Assembly: GCA_029268615.1 (NCBI GenBank)
Contig: JAQWNM010000007.1
Coordinates: 89,990 to 153,989, forward strand
DNA: 64,000 bases
Reading direction: 5' to 3'
From: SAR86 cluster bacterium
GTDB taxonomy: Bacteria > Pseudomonadota > Gammaproteobacteria > Magnimaribacterales > Magnimaribacteraceae
The notes below the pieces were generated by a model. The model was given only the letters and a program-made list of their open reading frames with translations, was not told the DNA's origin and searched no databases. A program made the translations under genes and the position numbers. Shown one piece after another: positions 36,061-44,929 of this stretch (positions are counted from its first letter, which is position 1; each line of letters starts with the position of its first letter).

Positions 36061-36306
36061 TTAGCTTCTTTCCTTCGCTTGATTAACTCTAAGGTCTCTT
36101 CCTTGGTAATCTTTACCATCTAGTGCATCTATGGCTGCTTGCCCAGCGGCTGCATCTTCCATTTCTACAAACCCAAAACCTTTAGATCGTCCGGAGTGCC
36201 CTTCAGTAATTATTCTTACTGCTTTTACCGATCCATATTGTGAAAAGTGATTCTCTAATTCTTCTTCTGTGGAAGACCACGGAAGATTACCTACATATAA
36301 ATTCAT
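36061..36306 (-). CDS. Single-RRM RNA-binding protein
   Basis: An 81-residue protein made of one RNA recognition motif. RNP2 is LYVGNLPW at residues 3-10 and RNP1 is RSKGFGFVEM near residue 40, with aromatic residues in the RNA-contacting positions. The C-terminal tail is short and basic (RVNQAKERS). Bacterial homologues of this type, found in cyanobacteria and some proteobacteria, bind single-stranded RNA and are often cold-induced. It is monocistronic, with its own promoter and a leader of about 40 bases holding a small hairpin, which points to separate regulation. Confidence 0.93.
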   Translation of the reverse strand: MNLYVGNLPWSSTEEELENHFSQYGSVKAVRIITEGHSGRSKGFGFVEMEDAAAGQAAIDALDGKDYQGRDLRVNQAKERS

Positions 36307-36351
36307 TTGATAATTGTCCTGTTAATTAAATCCATGCGAAATCGCACCGCT

Positions 36352-36379
36352 ACTATACTTACTTATTGCTATTTAGCAA
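36352..36379 (-). promoter_or_regulatory. Predicted sigma70 promoter of the RRM gene
   Basis: On the minus strand TTGCTA (36374-36379) and TATAGT (36352-36357) are 16 bases apart, matching 4 of 6 and 5 of 6 consensus positions. The transcript would begin with a leader holding GCGATTTCGC, a short palindromic hairpin, and an AGGA before the ATG at 36306. Confidence 0.55.
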
Positions 36380-36427
36380 CCTACAATACACATATTTTTT
36401 TATTGAAGGAGAATTAAAATTTTTGAA

Positions 36428-37060
36428 TTAGATGCGGTAACTAGTGGTTGTCATAATTTTTGCCATTACAGACATTACCTTTTTTACTGGACTAGGTAAT
36501 TCTTCTGCTCCTGCCTCATGAGCTTTGGAGGCATGCTCTTCCTCATCTGCTCTCATTTCTTTTATTATTACTTTTGATCTTTCATCTTTGTCTGATATGC
36601 CCTCAAGGTGACCTTCAAGATGTTTCACCACTTGTTTTTCAGTTTCTTCAACAAATCCTAGGCTAAATTTATCTCCAATAAGCCCAGTTAATGCTCCTAA
36701 AGAAAATGATAGGCCATACCAAATTGGATTAAAAATACTAGGCGATGCATTAAGCTCATCAAGTCTTTCATTGCACCAAGCTAGATGATCTAACTCTTCT
36801 TCAGCTGCTTTTTCCATGTTTTTTGACATACCCTTGAGTTTTGCTGTTGATGCCTGGCCCCTATATAAGGCTTGTGCGCAGACTTCTCCAGTATGATTGA
36901 CTCTCATTAAGGCAGAGGAATGATTTCTATCTTTGGAAGAAAGTAAATCTTTTTTTAACTCTCTCGCTGGATATTTCCTTTTACTGCTTACATGGTTATC
37001 AATAGAATATTTAATACCCTTATCTAATTCTAAAATTAATGAATCTATAAATTTAGTCAT
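36428..37060 (-). CDS. coq7: 3-demethoxyubiquinol 3-hydroxylase Coq7
   Basis: A 210-residue di-iron protein of ubiquinone synthesis that hydroxylates demethoxyubiquinol. Ferritin-like metal motifs are visible: MRVNHTGEVCAQALYRGQ, EEELDHLAWCNERL, HLEGHLEGI and ADEEEHA near the C terminus. A hydrophobic stretch in the middle (IWYGLSFSLGALTGLIGD) fits membrane contact. It is typical of aerobic gammaproteobacteria that use Coq7 rather than the flavin enzyme UbiF. The start overlaps the purD stop by 4 bases. Confidence 0.95.
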   Translation of the reverse strand: MTKFIDSLILELDKGIKYSIDNHVSSKRKYPARELKKDLLSSKDRNHSSALMRVNHTGEVCAQALYRGQASTAKLKGMSKNMEKAAEEELDHLAWCNERLDELNASPSIFNPIWYGLSFSLGALTGLIGDKFSLGFVEETEKQVVKHLEGHLEGISDKDERSKVIIKEMRADEEEHASKAHEAGAEELPSPVKKVMSVMAKIMTTTSYRI

Positions 37061-38337
37061 TTCCCCCTCTCTATTGCTCTATAACCTATGTCAGATCTAT
37101 AGAAACAATCCTCCCAAGTAATAATTTTTGCAGAAGCATAAGCGCGTTCTTGAGCTTCAAGTGTATTGTCTCCTAAAGCAGTTACACACAATACTCTTCC
37201 GCCAGATGATAGCAATTCATCATTTACCAGTTTTGTTCCTGCATGAAATACCTTCATTTTTTTATTTTCAACAGGAATTCCATTGATCACAGAACCCTTC
37301 TTGTATGAATTAGGATATCCACCAGATGCCATTACTACTCCCAAGGCAACCCCTGGTTTCCATTTAAGGCTTTGTTGTTTTAAATTTCCTGTAGTAGCTT
37401 CATAACAAACTTTAGCTAAATCTGAATCTAACCTCATCATGATTGGTTGAGTTTCAGGATCTCCAAACCTGCAATTAAATTCTAGAACCTTCAAATTGTT
37501 CTCTTTATCAATCATAACTCCTGCATATAAGAAACCGCAATAAGTTGTATTGTCTTTATTTAGTCCATAAATTGTAGGCTCAATTATTTGTTCCAGTATT
37601 TTTCCATGAATTATATCTGTAACCACAGGAGCAGGAGAATAGGCACCCATTCCACCGGTATTAGGTCCAAGGTCATTATCATCTCTGGCCTTATGGTCTT
37701 GAGAGGATGCAAAAGGAATAATCAAATTGCCATCTGTAAGGACTATAAAACTTGCTTCTTCGCCAGTAAGAAATTCCTCTATGACAACTTTTGAACCAGC
37801 ATTTCCAAAAACATTTGAAACTAGACATTCATTTATCGCATGAATGGCTTCTTGTTCATTTAATGCGACAGTGACACCTTTACCTGCGGCAAGTCCATCA
37901 GCTTTTATAACTATAGGACATCCTTTTTCTTTTATATATTTGATTGCATTTTCTGGATCCACAAAACTTTTGTAATCAGCAGTAGGAATATTATGCCTTT
38001 GCAGAAATTCTTTCATGTATTCCTTCGAGCCCTCTAATTGTGATGCGGCTCTTGTAGGCCCAAAACAGTTTAGATTCATAGAATTAAATTTATCTGTAAT
38101 TCCATTTACTAATGGCTCTTCAGGCCCAATAATTGTGAGATTTATATTATTTTTTAAGGCAAATTTAGACAAACTATCAATATCATTAGATTGAATATCT
38201 ATATTTATTAGAGAGTCTTCCATTGCAGTACCACCATTACCAGGGGCAACAAATACTTCTGTGACAATATTACTTTTAGCAATTTTCCAAGCCAAGGCGT
38301 GTTCTCTTCCTCCACTACCGACAATCAATACTTTCAT
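37057..38337 (-). CDS. purD: Phosphoribosylamine-glycine ligase
   Basis: A 426-residue ATP-grasp enzyme, the second step of purine synthesis. It begins VLIVGSGGREHALAWKIA. It contains IKADGLAAGKGV (nucleotide-binding), FLTGEEASFIVLTDG, NTGGMGAYSPAPV, LEFNCRFGDPETQ and the C-terminal VASGGYPNSYKKG-type segment. It lies 4 bases downstream of purH and overlaps coq7, giving the run fis-purH-purD-coq7, of which fis/purH/purD is a recognised order in pseudomonads and relatives. Confidence 0.96.
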   Translation of the reverse strand: MKVLIVGSGGREHALAWKIAKSNIVTEVFVAPGNGGTAMEDSLINIDIQSNDIDSLSKFALKNNINLTIIGPEEPLVNGITDKFNSMNLNCFGPTRAASQLEGSKEYMKEFLQRHNIPTADYKSFVDPENAIKYIKEKGCPIVIKADGLAAGKGVTVALNEQEAIHAINECLVSNVFGNAGSKVVIEEFLTGEEASFIVLTDGNLIIPFASSQDHKARDDNDLGPNTGGMGAYSPAPVVTDIIHGKILEQIIEPTIYGLNKDNTTYCGFLYAGVMIDKENNLKVLEFNCRFGDPETQPIMMRLDSDLAKVCYEATTGNLKQQSLKWKPGVALGVVMASGGYPNSYKKGSVINGIPVENKKMKVFHAGTKLVNDELLSSGGRVLCVTALGDNTLEAQERAYASAKIITWEDCFYRSDIGYRAIERGK

Positions 38338-38341
38338 ACTT

Positions 38342-39913
38342 TTAATGGCGGAAGTGTCTTACTCCGGTAAATAGCATTGCCATTCCCGCTTCATCTGCAG
38401 CTTCAATTACCTCATTATCTCTCATTGACCCCCCAGGCTGGATAACAGAAGTTATACCAATTTTTGCTGCTGCATCTATACCATCTCTAAAGGGAAAAAA
38501 AGCATCAGATGCCATGATGCAATCAGAAGTTTTAAATCCTCTTTCTAAAGCTTTAGAAGCAGCTATCTTTGCGCTATCTATTCGGCTCATCTGACCAGCA
38601 CCGATACCAATAGTCTGATTATTTTTTGCGTATACAATTGCGTTAGATTTAACAAACTTACAAACTTTCCAAGCAAATAAGCAATCGGCTATTTCAATGT
38701 CACTAGGATTTCTTTTAGAAACTATAGTTAAATCATTTTTTGAAATGATTGCATTATCTGTTTCTTGAACTAGTAAACCATCAGTTACACTTAGAAATTT
38801 AAAATCTACTGTTGGATCACCAAGGTGTTGAGTTTCTAAAACTCTTACATTTTCTTTAGTTTTAGTTATTAAAAGAGCATCTTCTGAAATACTTGGAGCT
38901 ATAATCACTTCTACGAATTGGTTATTAATAATTTTATGAGCTGTTTGCGCATTAAGTTCTCTATTTAATGCAATGATTCCTCCAAAAGCTGAAGTAGTGT
39001 CTGATTCAAAAGCTTTTTCGTAAGCTTTGGTAATATTTTTGTCTGTAGCTATTCCGCAAGGATTTGCGTGTTTCACTATTACGCATGCTGGTTCATCGAA
39101 TGATTTAACACACTCGAAAGCTGCATCTGTATCAGCTATATTATTATAAGAAAGTTGTTTACCTTGGAGTTGAGAAGAGTTTGAAACTCCATAATTTTTA
39201 GTTTTTATAATGTCTGTATAGAAGGCTGCTTTTTGGTGAGGATTTTCGCCATAGCGTAGATTTTCTTTAATCTGATATCTTGAAAAGATTGTATCTGGAA
39301 ATTCTTTTTTATCTTGAGAAGATAAATAACCAGAAATAGCAGTATCGTAAGCTGCAGTATGAGTAAATGCTTTGGTTGCTAGACTTTGTCTCCTTTCTAA
39401 AGAAAGGGCTCCTTTGGATTTATTCATTTCTTCCAGGATAGAGTCATAGTCTTTTGGATCAACAACTACTCCTACATATTTATTATTTTTTGCGGCAGAT
39501 CTAAGCATACTAGGACCGCCTATATCTATATTCTCTATAGCTATTTCTAAAGTAGTTTCTGGTTTAGAAATCGTCTCAACGAATGGATATAAGTTTACAA
39601 TTACAAGATCAATTTCTTTAATTCCGTTTTCTTTCATTACTTCCTCATCAACTTCTCTCCTAGAAAGTATTCCCCCATGAACTTTTGGGTGAAGTGTTTT
39701 GACTCTTCCTTCCATCATTTCAGGAAACCCAGTAAAGCTGCTTATCTCAATTGCTTTTATTCCAGCATCTTTGAGAGTTTTTAAAGTGCCACCAGTTGAA
39801 ATAATTTCTATACCAAAATCTAAAACTAATTTAGAGCAAAGGTCTACTAAACCTGTTTTGTTAGATACACTAACTAAGGCTCTTTTTATCGGGGAAGATG
39901 TGTCTGCTGGCAT
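38342..39913 (-). CDS. purH: Bifunctional AICAR formyltransferase/IMP cyclohydrolase
   Basis: A 523-residue bifunctional purine enzyme. The N-terminal MGS-like IMP cyclohydrolase half shows [39 protein letters not shown] and [15 protein letters not shown]. The AICAR transformylase half shows [35 protein letters not shown] and FFPFRDGID. It carries out the last two steps to IMP. The start is on the base after the fis stop, so it is expressed from the fis promoter. Confidence 0.96.
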   Translation of the reverse strand: MPADTSSPIKRALVSVSNKTGLVDLCSKLVLDFGIEIISTGGTLKTLKDAGIKAIEISSFTGFPEMMEGRVKTLHPKVHGGILSRREVDEEVMKENGIKEIDLVIVNLYPFVETISKPETTLEIAIENIDIGGPSMLRSAAKNNKYVGVVVDPKDYDSILEEMNKSKGALSLERRQSLATKAFTHTAAYDTAISGYLSSQDKKEFPDTIFSRYQIKENLRYGENPHQKAAFYTDIIKTKNYGVSNSSQLQGKQLSYNNIADTDAAFECVKSFDEPACVIVKHANPCGIATDKNITKAYEKAFESDTTSAFGGIIALNRELNAQTAHKIINNQFVEVIIAPSISEDALLITKTKENVRVLETQHLGDPTVDFKFLSVTDGLLVQETDNAIISKNDLTIVSKRNPSDIEIADCLFAWKVCKFVKSNAIVYAKNNQTIGIGAGQMSRIDSAKIAASKALERGFKTSDCIMASDAFFPFRDGIDAAAKIGITSVIQPGGSMRDNEVIEAADEAGMAMLFTGVRHFRH

Positions 39914-40177
39914 TTAGAGTAGCTTGTACTCTTTTAATTTAGTTCTAAGAGTGCCTCTATTGATGCCTAGGATCTCACTAGCATGACTTTGATTTCCGTT
40001 GCATTGTTCCATGACTACCCTAAGTAAAGGTAATTCAACTTCTTTTAGAACCATTGAATATACCCCGCAAGGCTTTTCACCTTCCAATTGATTAAAATAT
40101 TTTTTTAAACTTTTTTCAACTCCCTTGCTAAGGTCTTTACCCTCTCCGTTGAACTTCTTCTGTGATGATTTGAGCAT
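39914..40177 (-). CDS. fis: DNA-binding nucleoid protein Fis
   Basis: An 87-residue protein, slightly shorter than the 98-residue enterobacterial Fis. The core KSLKKYFNQLEG and the C-terminal helix-turn-helix GNQSHASEILGINRGTLRTK match closely. Fis bends DNA and activates rRNA and other growth-phase promoters. In many gammaproteobacteria fis follows dusB; here dusB is missing and fis instead leads purH-purD. A strong promoter candidate lies 38-66 bases upstream. The first ~15 residues, which often carry the Hin-activation arm, are poorly conserved. Confidence 0.93.
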   Translation of the reverse strand: MLKSSQKKFNGEGKDLSKGVEKSLKKYFNQLEGEKPCGVYSMVLKEVELPLLRVVMEQCNGNQSHASEILGINRGTLRTKLKEYKLL

Positions 40178-40215
40178 TGATGTTTATAGAAAAAAATTAA
40201 AAAAATAGAACATCA

Positions 40216-40243
40216 ATGATACATACCGTTTTATTTCTTTCAA
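40216..40243 (-). promoter_or_regulatory. Predicted sigma70 promoter of fis-purH-purD
   Basis: On the minus strand TTGAAA (40238-40243) and TATCAT (40216-40221) are 16 bases apart, each matching 5 of 6 consensus positions. The leader is about 35 bases and very AT-rich. This is the best promoter seen in the window. Confidence 0.6.
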
Positions 40244-40251
40244 GGAGATTT

Positions 40252-40276
40252 TTTAAAAGAAATGGTTTATTTCTTT
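40252..40276 (-). terminator. Possible AT-rich terminator hairpin after the histidine phosphatase gene
   Basis: The stem AAAGAAAT/ATTTCTTT (40256-40263 with 40269-40276) and a 5-base loop span the phosphatase stop codon, just upstream of the fis promoter. It lacks G+C and a clean T run, so it is weak. Confidence 0.3.
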
Positions 40277-40850
40277 AATTTACAATGGTAAACAGTTCTT
40301 GGCCTTGTTCAATTAATTTTATTTTTTGATTTAGAACTTGAATTTTTGTGACAGAACAATTGTCGGGTCTAAAAACAACTAATTTCTTATGGTTAAAAAT
40401 TTTATTTAATACAACATTTATCACCATGAAATGACTAAAAATTAATGTCGGTTCTTTTGTATTTTTAATTTCTTCTAGAATATTATTTTTCCAAAGATTT
40501 TGAGGTTCTTCTAGGTTTTCAATATCAATATTAAAAATAGTGCCTAGCCAATTACTTCTATCTTTCATTGAAACTCCTGGAGAGGGGATTTCTGAAAATT
40601 TAGTATTGATAGTAATTTTTTGTTTTCTTTCTTTTGAAAAAGGTCTTGCTGTTTCTTGGGCTCTTTTAAGTGGGCTAGAAATAATTTTAAATTTTTTATT
40701 CTTTAAGTCTTCATTAAGAAATCTTCCTAGCTTTAAAGCTTGCTCTTTTCCTTTAAAACTTAGACCAGGATCTTTATCCTCATCCCAAGATTTTCCGGCC
40801 TCGCCATGACGAATTAAATAGATAGGTATTGAATTATTTTTTTTTTCCAT
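40275..40850 (-). CDS. Histidine phosphatase family protein, SixA-like
   Basis: A 191-residue phosphoglycerate-mutase-fold phosphatase. The catalytic RHG is in IYLIRHGEAGKSWDED, followed by DPGLSFKGKEQALKLGRF, the second arginine in SSPLKRAQETARPF, and the late His in LIFSHFMVINVV. The RHGEA..D start resembles SixA, which dephosphorylates phosphohistidines in signalling proteins, but at 191 residues it is longer than SixA (~160) and could act on a small phosphorylated metabolite. It is upstream of fis and divergent from rsmE. Confidence 0.82.
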   Translation of the reverse strand: MEKKNNSIPIYLIRHGEAGKSWDEDKDPGLSFKGKEQALKLGRFLNEDLKNKKFKIISSPLKRAQETARPFSKERKQKITINTKFSEIPSPGVSMKDRSNWLGTIFNIDIENLEEPQNLWKNNILEEIKNTKEPTLIFSHFMVINVVLNKIFNHKKLVVFRPDNCSVTKIQVLNQKIKLIEQGQELFTIVN

Positions 40851-40912
40851 TAAGACTATTTGTTATTGTCTAAGATTAACACGTAAGAATTAAATAAAGA
40901 AAGGTGCAATTT

Positions 40913-41638
40913 ATGAATTTACAGAGGGTATTTTTAGATACTAAATTATATAAAAATATGGATATAACTTTGGATAGATTAGCCTCTAAGCATTTATCAA
41001 GAGTTCTAAGAATGAAACAGGGAGCAAAAATAGAATTATTTGATGGGAAAGGGAATTCTGGCTTTGCAGAAGTTATTAGTTCAGATTTAAAAGAGTTTAA
41101 AGTTAAAATAGTGTCTAAGATTCAAGAACAGAAGAATGATGGAATCGAGGTTAATCTTGCTCTTAGTATTATAAAACCTAGCCCTTTCGAATATGCAATT
41201 CAAAAGTGTACTGAATTAGGCGTTAGGTCTATTTCGCCTATCTTGACTGAAAGAAGTATTTTTAAATTAGATCCTAAAAAGGTCAGGTCTAAACTAGAAA
41301 GATGGAAATTGATAGCGATAGGTGCTTGTGAGCAATGTGGTCAGAACTGGCTTCCTGAAATAAAAAGTATTCACTCCTTAGAGGACTGGATAAGAAGTTT
41401 GGATACTAATCAAAGGTTAGCCTTTGTACCAAGAGCCTCAAAAAGGTTATCAGAAATAAAGTTGAAGTCTAATTTAGATATTATAATAGGCCCAGAAGGT
41501 GATTTTTCAGATTCTGAGATTAAGCTTTTGAATCTTAATGGGTTTGATACACTTAATTTAGGCTCAAGAATTCTTAGATCTGATACTGCAGCAATAGTAG
41601 CATTAAGTTCTCTTAGAACTCTTAAGGGAGAATTTTAA
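40913..41638 (+). CDS. rsmE: 16S rRNA m3U1498 methyltransferase RsmE
   Basis: A 241-residue SPOUT methyltransferase. The N-terminal PUA-like part includes LSRVLRMKQGAKIELFDGKG. The C-terminal knot has YAIQKCTELGVRSISPI, IIGPEGDFSDSEI and LNLGSRILRSDTAAI, which form the SAM site. It methylates U1498 of 16S rRNA. A GTG lies 9 bases earlier (40904), but ATG 40913 has an AAGG at proper spacing and was chosen. It leads rsmE-gshB-ruvX, a common order in this class; yqgE, usually between gshB and ruvX, is absent. Confidence 0.94.
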   Translation: MNLQRVFLDTKLYKNMDITLDRLASKHLSRVLRMKQGAKIELFDGKGNSGFAEVISSDLKEFKVKIVSKIQEQKNDGIEVNLALSIIKPSPFEYAIQKCTELGVRSISPILTERSIFKLDPKKVRSKLERWKLIAIGACEQCGQNWLPEIKSIHSLEDWIRSLDTNQRLAFVPRASKRLSEIKLKSNLDIIIGPEGDFSDSEIKLLNLNGFDTLNLGSRILRSDTAAIVALSSLRTLKGEF

Positions 41639-41663
41639 TGATTATAAAAATTAAAGGAGAATT

Positions 41664-42605
41664 ATGAAGATAGGGATCGTTATGGACCCTTTGGCGTTAA
41701 TTAATTTTTCTAAAGATAGTACTTTTGCAATGATGCTTGAAATGCAGATTAGAGGCTATGAGTTCCATTATATAAGTCCAAATTCATTAACTCTTGAACC
41801 TGATTCTTCTTTTGCTATAACCAGTAAGGTTCAGGTAGATCTCAAATCAGACATAGAATTTATTCTTTCCGATGAAGAGAAACGTAATTTAAGTTACTTT
41901 GATATAATTTTGATGAGACAAGATCCCCCTTTTAATATGGACTATATTTATAGTACTTATGTCCTAGACAAGGCAGAAGAAGATGGAGTGCTGGTAGTAA
42001 ATAAACCAAGCAGCTTAAGAAATTATAATGAAAAAGTTTTCACTACCTTATTTCCTGAATGCTCAACTCCCTTTTTAGTTTCTAGTAATTATTCTGAACT
42101 TAAGTCATTTATTGAAGAATTTGAAGATATTATTATTAAACCTCTTGATGGGATGGGAGGGTCTTCTGTATATAGATTAAAAGTAGATGACCATAACATT
42201 AGTGTAATTTTAGAGGATATGACAAATAATTTTTCAAGAAAAATAATGGCTCAAACATATATTCCTGAAATCCTGGATGGCGATAAACGAATTCTTATAA
42301 TAGACGGTATTGCTATGGATGCTGCCATTGCCAGAGTGCCAGCTGAAGGTGAGCTTAGGGGCAATCTTGCTGCAGGAGGTACAGCAATAGCCAGGCCTCT
42401 ATCCGATAGAGATAAATGGATTTGTGATCAAGTAGGTCCAGAACTCAAGAAATTAGGTTTAGTATTTGTTGGAGTAGATATAATTGGAGATTATTTAACT
42501 GAAATTAATGTAACTAGCCCAACTTGTATTCAAGAATACCAAAAACTTTGTGGAATTGATGTAGCGAGCATCTTTATTGATTGCCTAGAAAAGAATGAGT
42601 TTTAA
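41664..42605 (+). CDS. gshB: Glutathione synthetase
   Basis: A 313-residue ATP-grasp ligase that joins gamma-glutamylcysteine and glycine. Family segments are IGIVMDPLALINFSKDSTFA, ILMRQDPPFNMDYIYSTYVLD, IIIKPLDGMGGSSVYRL, ELRGNLAAGGTA and FVGVDIIGDYLTEINVTSPT. A good AAAGGAG Shine-Dalgarno precedes the ATG. gshA is not in the window. Its placement between rsmE and ruvX matches related genomes. Confidence 0.96.
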   Translation: MKIGIVMDPLALINFSKDSTFAMMLEMQIRGYEFHYISPNSLTLEPDSSFAITSKVQVDLKSDIEFILSDEEKRNLSYFDIILMRQDPPFNMDYIYSTYVLDKAEEDGVLVVNKPSSLRNYNEKVFTTLFPECSTPFLVSSNYSELKSFIEEFEDIIIKPLDGMGGSSVYRLKVDDHNISVILEDMTNNFSRKIMAQTYIPEILDGDKRILIIDGIAMDAAIARVPAEGELRGNLAAGGTAIARPLSDRDKWICDQVGPELKKLGLVFVGVDIIGDYLTEINVTSPTCIQEYQKLCGIDVASIFIDCLEKNEF

Positions 42606-42614
42606 CTAGCTTTT

Positions 42615-43028
42615 ATGGTTATTATGGCTTTTGACTTTGGTTTGAAAAATATAGGCATAGCTATTGGTCAGGACATTTCTAGATCTTCTAATACTTTTTA
42701 TACTTTAAAAGCTAACAATGGATTACCAAAATGGAAATTTTTAGATAGTTTGGTAAAAGAATGGGAACCAAATATTTTTGTTTTAGGTAACCCTCTTAAT
42801 ATGGATGGTACCCCAAGTTTAATGAAGAAAAAGAGTGATTTATTTGGAAGAAGATTAGAAGAAAGATATAAGATTATTCCTGAGTTGGTTGATGAAAGAC
42901 TTTCTTCAAAAGAGGCTTTGTTAAGACAAAAAGATCTTCATCTAAGAAACTTAACCTCTTCAGGGTCAGATATTCATAGTATCTCTGCGCAGATTATTTT
43001 AGAAGATTGGTTTAGAGAAAAGCATTAA
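42615..43028 (+). CDS. ruvX: Holliday-junction-resolvase-like protein RuvX (YqgF)
   Basis: A 137-residue RNase H-fold nuclease. It shows AFDFGLKNIGIAIGQ, FVLGNPLNMDGTPSLM, LVDERLSSKEA and the late acidic DIHSISAQIILEDWF. In E. coli YqgF processes the 5' end of pre-16S rRNA. Two ATG codons (42615 and 42624) are possible starts, and no Shine-Dalgarno decides between them; the second would give the shorter N terminus usual in the family. It is 9 bases after gshB and 1 base before dnaG. Confidence 0.93.
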   Translation: MVIMAFDFGLKNIGIAIGQDISRSSNTFYTLKANNGLPKWKFLDSLVKEWEPNIFVLGNPLNMDGTPSLMKKKSDLFGRRLEERYKIIPELVDERLSSKEALLRQKDLHLRNLTSSGSDIHSISAQIILEDWFREKH

Positions 43029-43029
43029 T

Positions 43030-44853
43030 ATGTCTGGATCAATTCCTCAGGAATTTATAAGAGATTTAATATCTTCTTCTGATATTGTATCGTTGATTGA
43101 TTCTTATGTACCTCTAAAAAAGAAGGGAAAAGATCATTGGGGTCTTTGTCCATTTTGTAACGATGGGAATAATCCCTCTTTTAGTGTTAGTGCTCAAAAA
43201 CAATTTTACTATTGCTTCAAATGCAGCGAAACAGGAAACATAGTTAGCTTCCTTCAAAGTCATCTTGGAATGAATTTTGTAGAAACTATAGAATCCTTGG
43301 CAGCATCAGCTGGCCAACAAGTTCCTTATTCAGATAAAAAAGAAGGACATGGGGACAATAAATTAGTTTATGAAGCCCTAGATGAGGCTTCTAAAATATT
43401 TCAAAAAAATCTCTTAGAACACAGTTCAGCCAATGATTCCAGAATTTATTTGAAAGAACAAAGAAAGATATCTCCTGAAACATGTCATTTATTTGAGGTA
43501 GGATATTCTTTGAATTCATGGAATTATTTAACAGATAGTTTAATTAAAAAAGGATTTAGTAAAGAAATTATCATAAGTGCCGGTCTTGCGAAAGAGAATC
43601 AAGATAAGAAATTATTTGATATATTCAGAGATCGTATTATTTTTCCTATAAGGGACACTAGAGGAAGGACTGTTGGCTTTGGTGGCAGGGTTATGAACGA
43701 TAAAGATCAGCCTAAATATCTTAATACAGGAGATACTCCTGTGTTCAAAAAAAGTAATCAACTTTATGGTCTATACGAAACCAATAAGTTCAAGAAAGGT
43801 CTAAACAAGATTTTTGTAGTAGAAGGATATATGGATGTTATTTCTATGTTTGAGCAAGATATCAATAATTCAGTTGCAACATTAGGAATTGCTTCTAACA
43901 GATTTCATGTACAAAAGATTCTACAATTGGTGGATAAAGTTATATTTTGTTTTGATGGCGATGAAGCTGGAAGGGGAGCAGCATGGAATGCTCTAAAGAA
44001 CTGTTTACCAGTTGTAAAAGACGAGGCTGAAATGAGATTCCTTTTTTTACCTGAAGGCGAGGATCCGGCAAGCTTATTAGAAAATGAAGATAAGGAAGAT
44101 TTTTTAAAAAGAGAATTTGATTCTTTAGTCTTATCTGATTATTTCATTAAAAGATTAACAGAAGTCGTTGGAACAATTTCCACTCTAGAAAAAAAAGCTT
44201 CATTAGCATCTAAAGCAATGGTTTTGTTACATTCAATGCCTAATGGAGCATTAAAAAATCTCTTAGAACTTGAAGTTTCTAAAATAACCGGGCTAGGTGA
44301 AGAGGATATTAAGAAATTAAGCAAGCCTTTAAAAGGAACTTACCAAAGTAGCAATATCCAAAAAGGAGATCCTAGTACCATTGTAAGCAATATTTTTGAA
44401 GAAGCCTCTTTTTCTGCTAAGGCTTTAAAGGTTCTTCTTCAACATCCTAAGTTAGTTATGGAAATTAATATAGATGAAGCTTTAGGCGATAATAAAAAAC
44501 CAGAAGTTATGTTGTTGACAAAAGTTGCAAACAAATTTAAACAAAATATTGATTGTAGTTTAGCTGAATTGCTACAAGAATTAGATTCAGACGAAAAATA
44601 TTTTATAGGTAATTTAGCAGCTAATAGTGAAACTATTGGCGACACAAATATGACATTATATCTTCAAGATTGTATCACTAAAATTCTGGCAGAAGATTCT
44701 TCCTCAAGAATTAGAGATTTAAAAAAGATGTATATGGAAAGGCAGCTTTCAGACGATGAGACTTTTGAATTGCAACAACATTTGGTTTCAAACCTTGGTG
44801 AATTAAAAGAAGATGATAGGTTGCTTCTCAAAAATCTTAGCCAAAAGAAGTAA
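43030..44853 (+). CDS. dnaG: DNA primase DnaG with an all-cysteine zinc site
   Basis: A 607-residue primase, slightly longer than the 581-residue E. coli enzyme. The N-terminal zinc domain reads CPFCNDGNNPSF and YYCFKCSETGNI: Cys40, Cys43, Cys62 and Cys65. The usual ligand set is CHC2, with His at position 43, so this is a C4 site. The catalytic core shows VEGYMDVISMFEQ, ATLGIASN, and the TOPRIM DGDEAGRGAAW. The C-terminal DnaB-binding part is less conserved. It is followed by rpoD after 76 bases. Confidence 0.95.
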   Translation: MSGSIPQEFIRDLISSSDIVSLIDSYVPLKKKGKDHWGLCPFCNDGNNPSFSVSAQKQFYYCFKCSETGNIVSFLQSHLGMNFVETIESLAASAGQQVPYSDKKEGHGDNKLVYEALDEASKIFQKNLLEHSSANDSRIYLKEQRKISPETCHLFEVGYSLNSWNYLTDSLIKKGFSKEIIISAGLAKENQDKKLFDIFRDRIIFPIRDTRGRTVGFGGRVMNDKDQPKYLNTGDTPVFKKSNQLYGLYETNKFKKGLNKIFVVEGYMDVISMFEQDINNSVATLGIASNRFHVQKILQLVDKVIFCFDGDEAGRGAAWNALKNCLPVVKDEAEMRFLFLPEGEDPASLLENEDKEDFLKREFDSLVLSDYFIKRLTEVVGTISTLEKKASLASKAMVLLHSMPNGALKNLLELEVSKITGLGEEDIKKLSKPLKGTYQSSNIQKGDPSTIVSNIFEEASFSAKALKVLLQHPKLVMEINIDEALGDNKKPEVMLLTKVANKFKQNIDCSLAELLQELDSDEKYFIGNLAANSETIGDTNMTLYLQDCITKILAEDSSSRIRDLKKMYMERQLSDDETFELQQHLVSNLGELKEDDRLLLKNLSQKK

Positions 44854-44900
44854 CTCAAAATCTATTGAATAAAAAAAGGGCATCATTGATGTAAAAACTA

Positions 44901-44906
44901 TATAAT
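44901..44906 (+). promoter_or_regulatory. Candidate -10 element of rpoD
   Basis: A perfect TATAAT stands 24 bases before the rpoD ATG in the dnaG-rpoD gap, but no good -35 lies 16-18 bases upstream. It may be a heat- or growth-responsive internal start, as rpoD often has inside this operon, or chance in AT-rich DNA. Confidence 0.3.
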
Positions 44907-44929
44907 GCTCATCCTAAAAAAAGTTAAAT

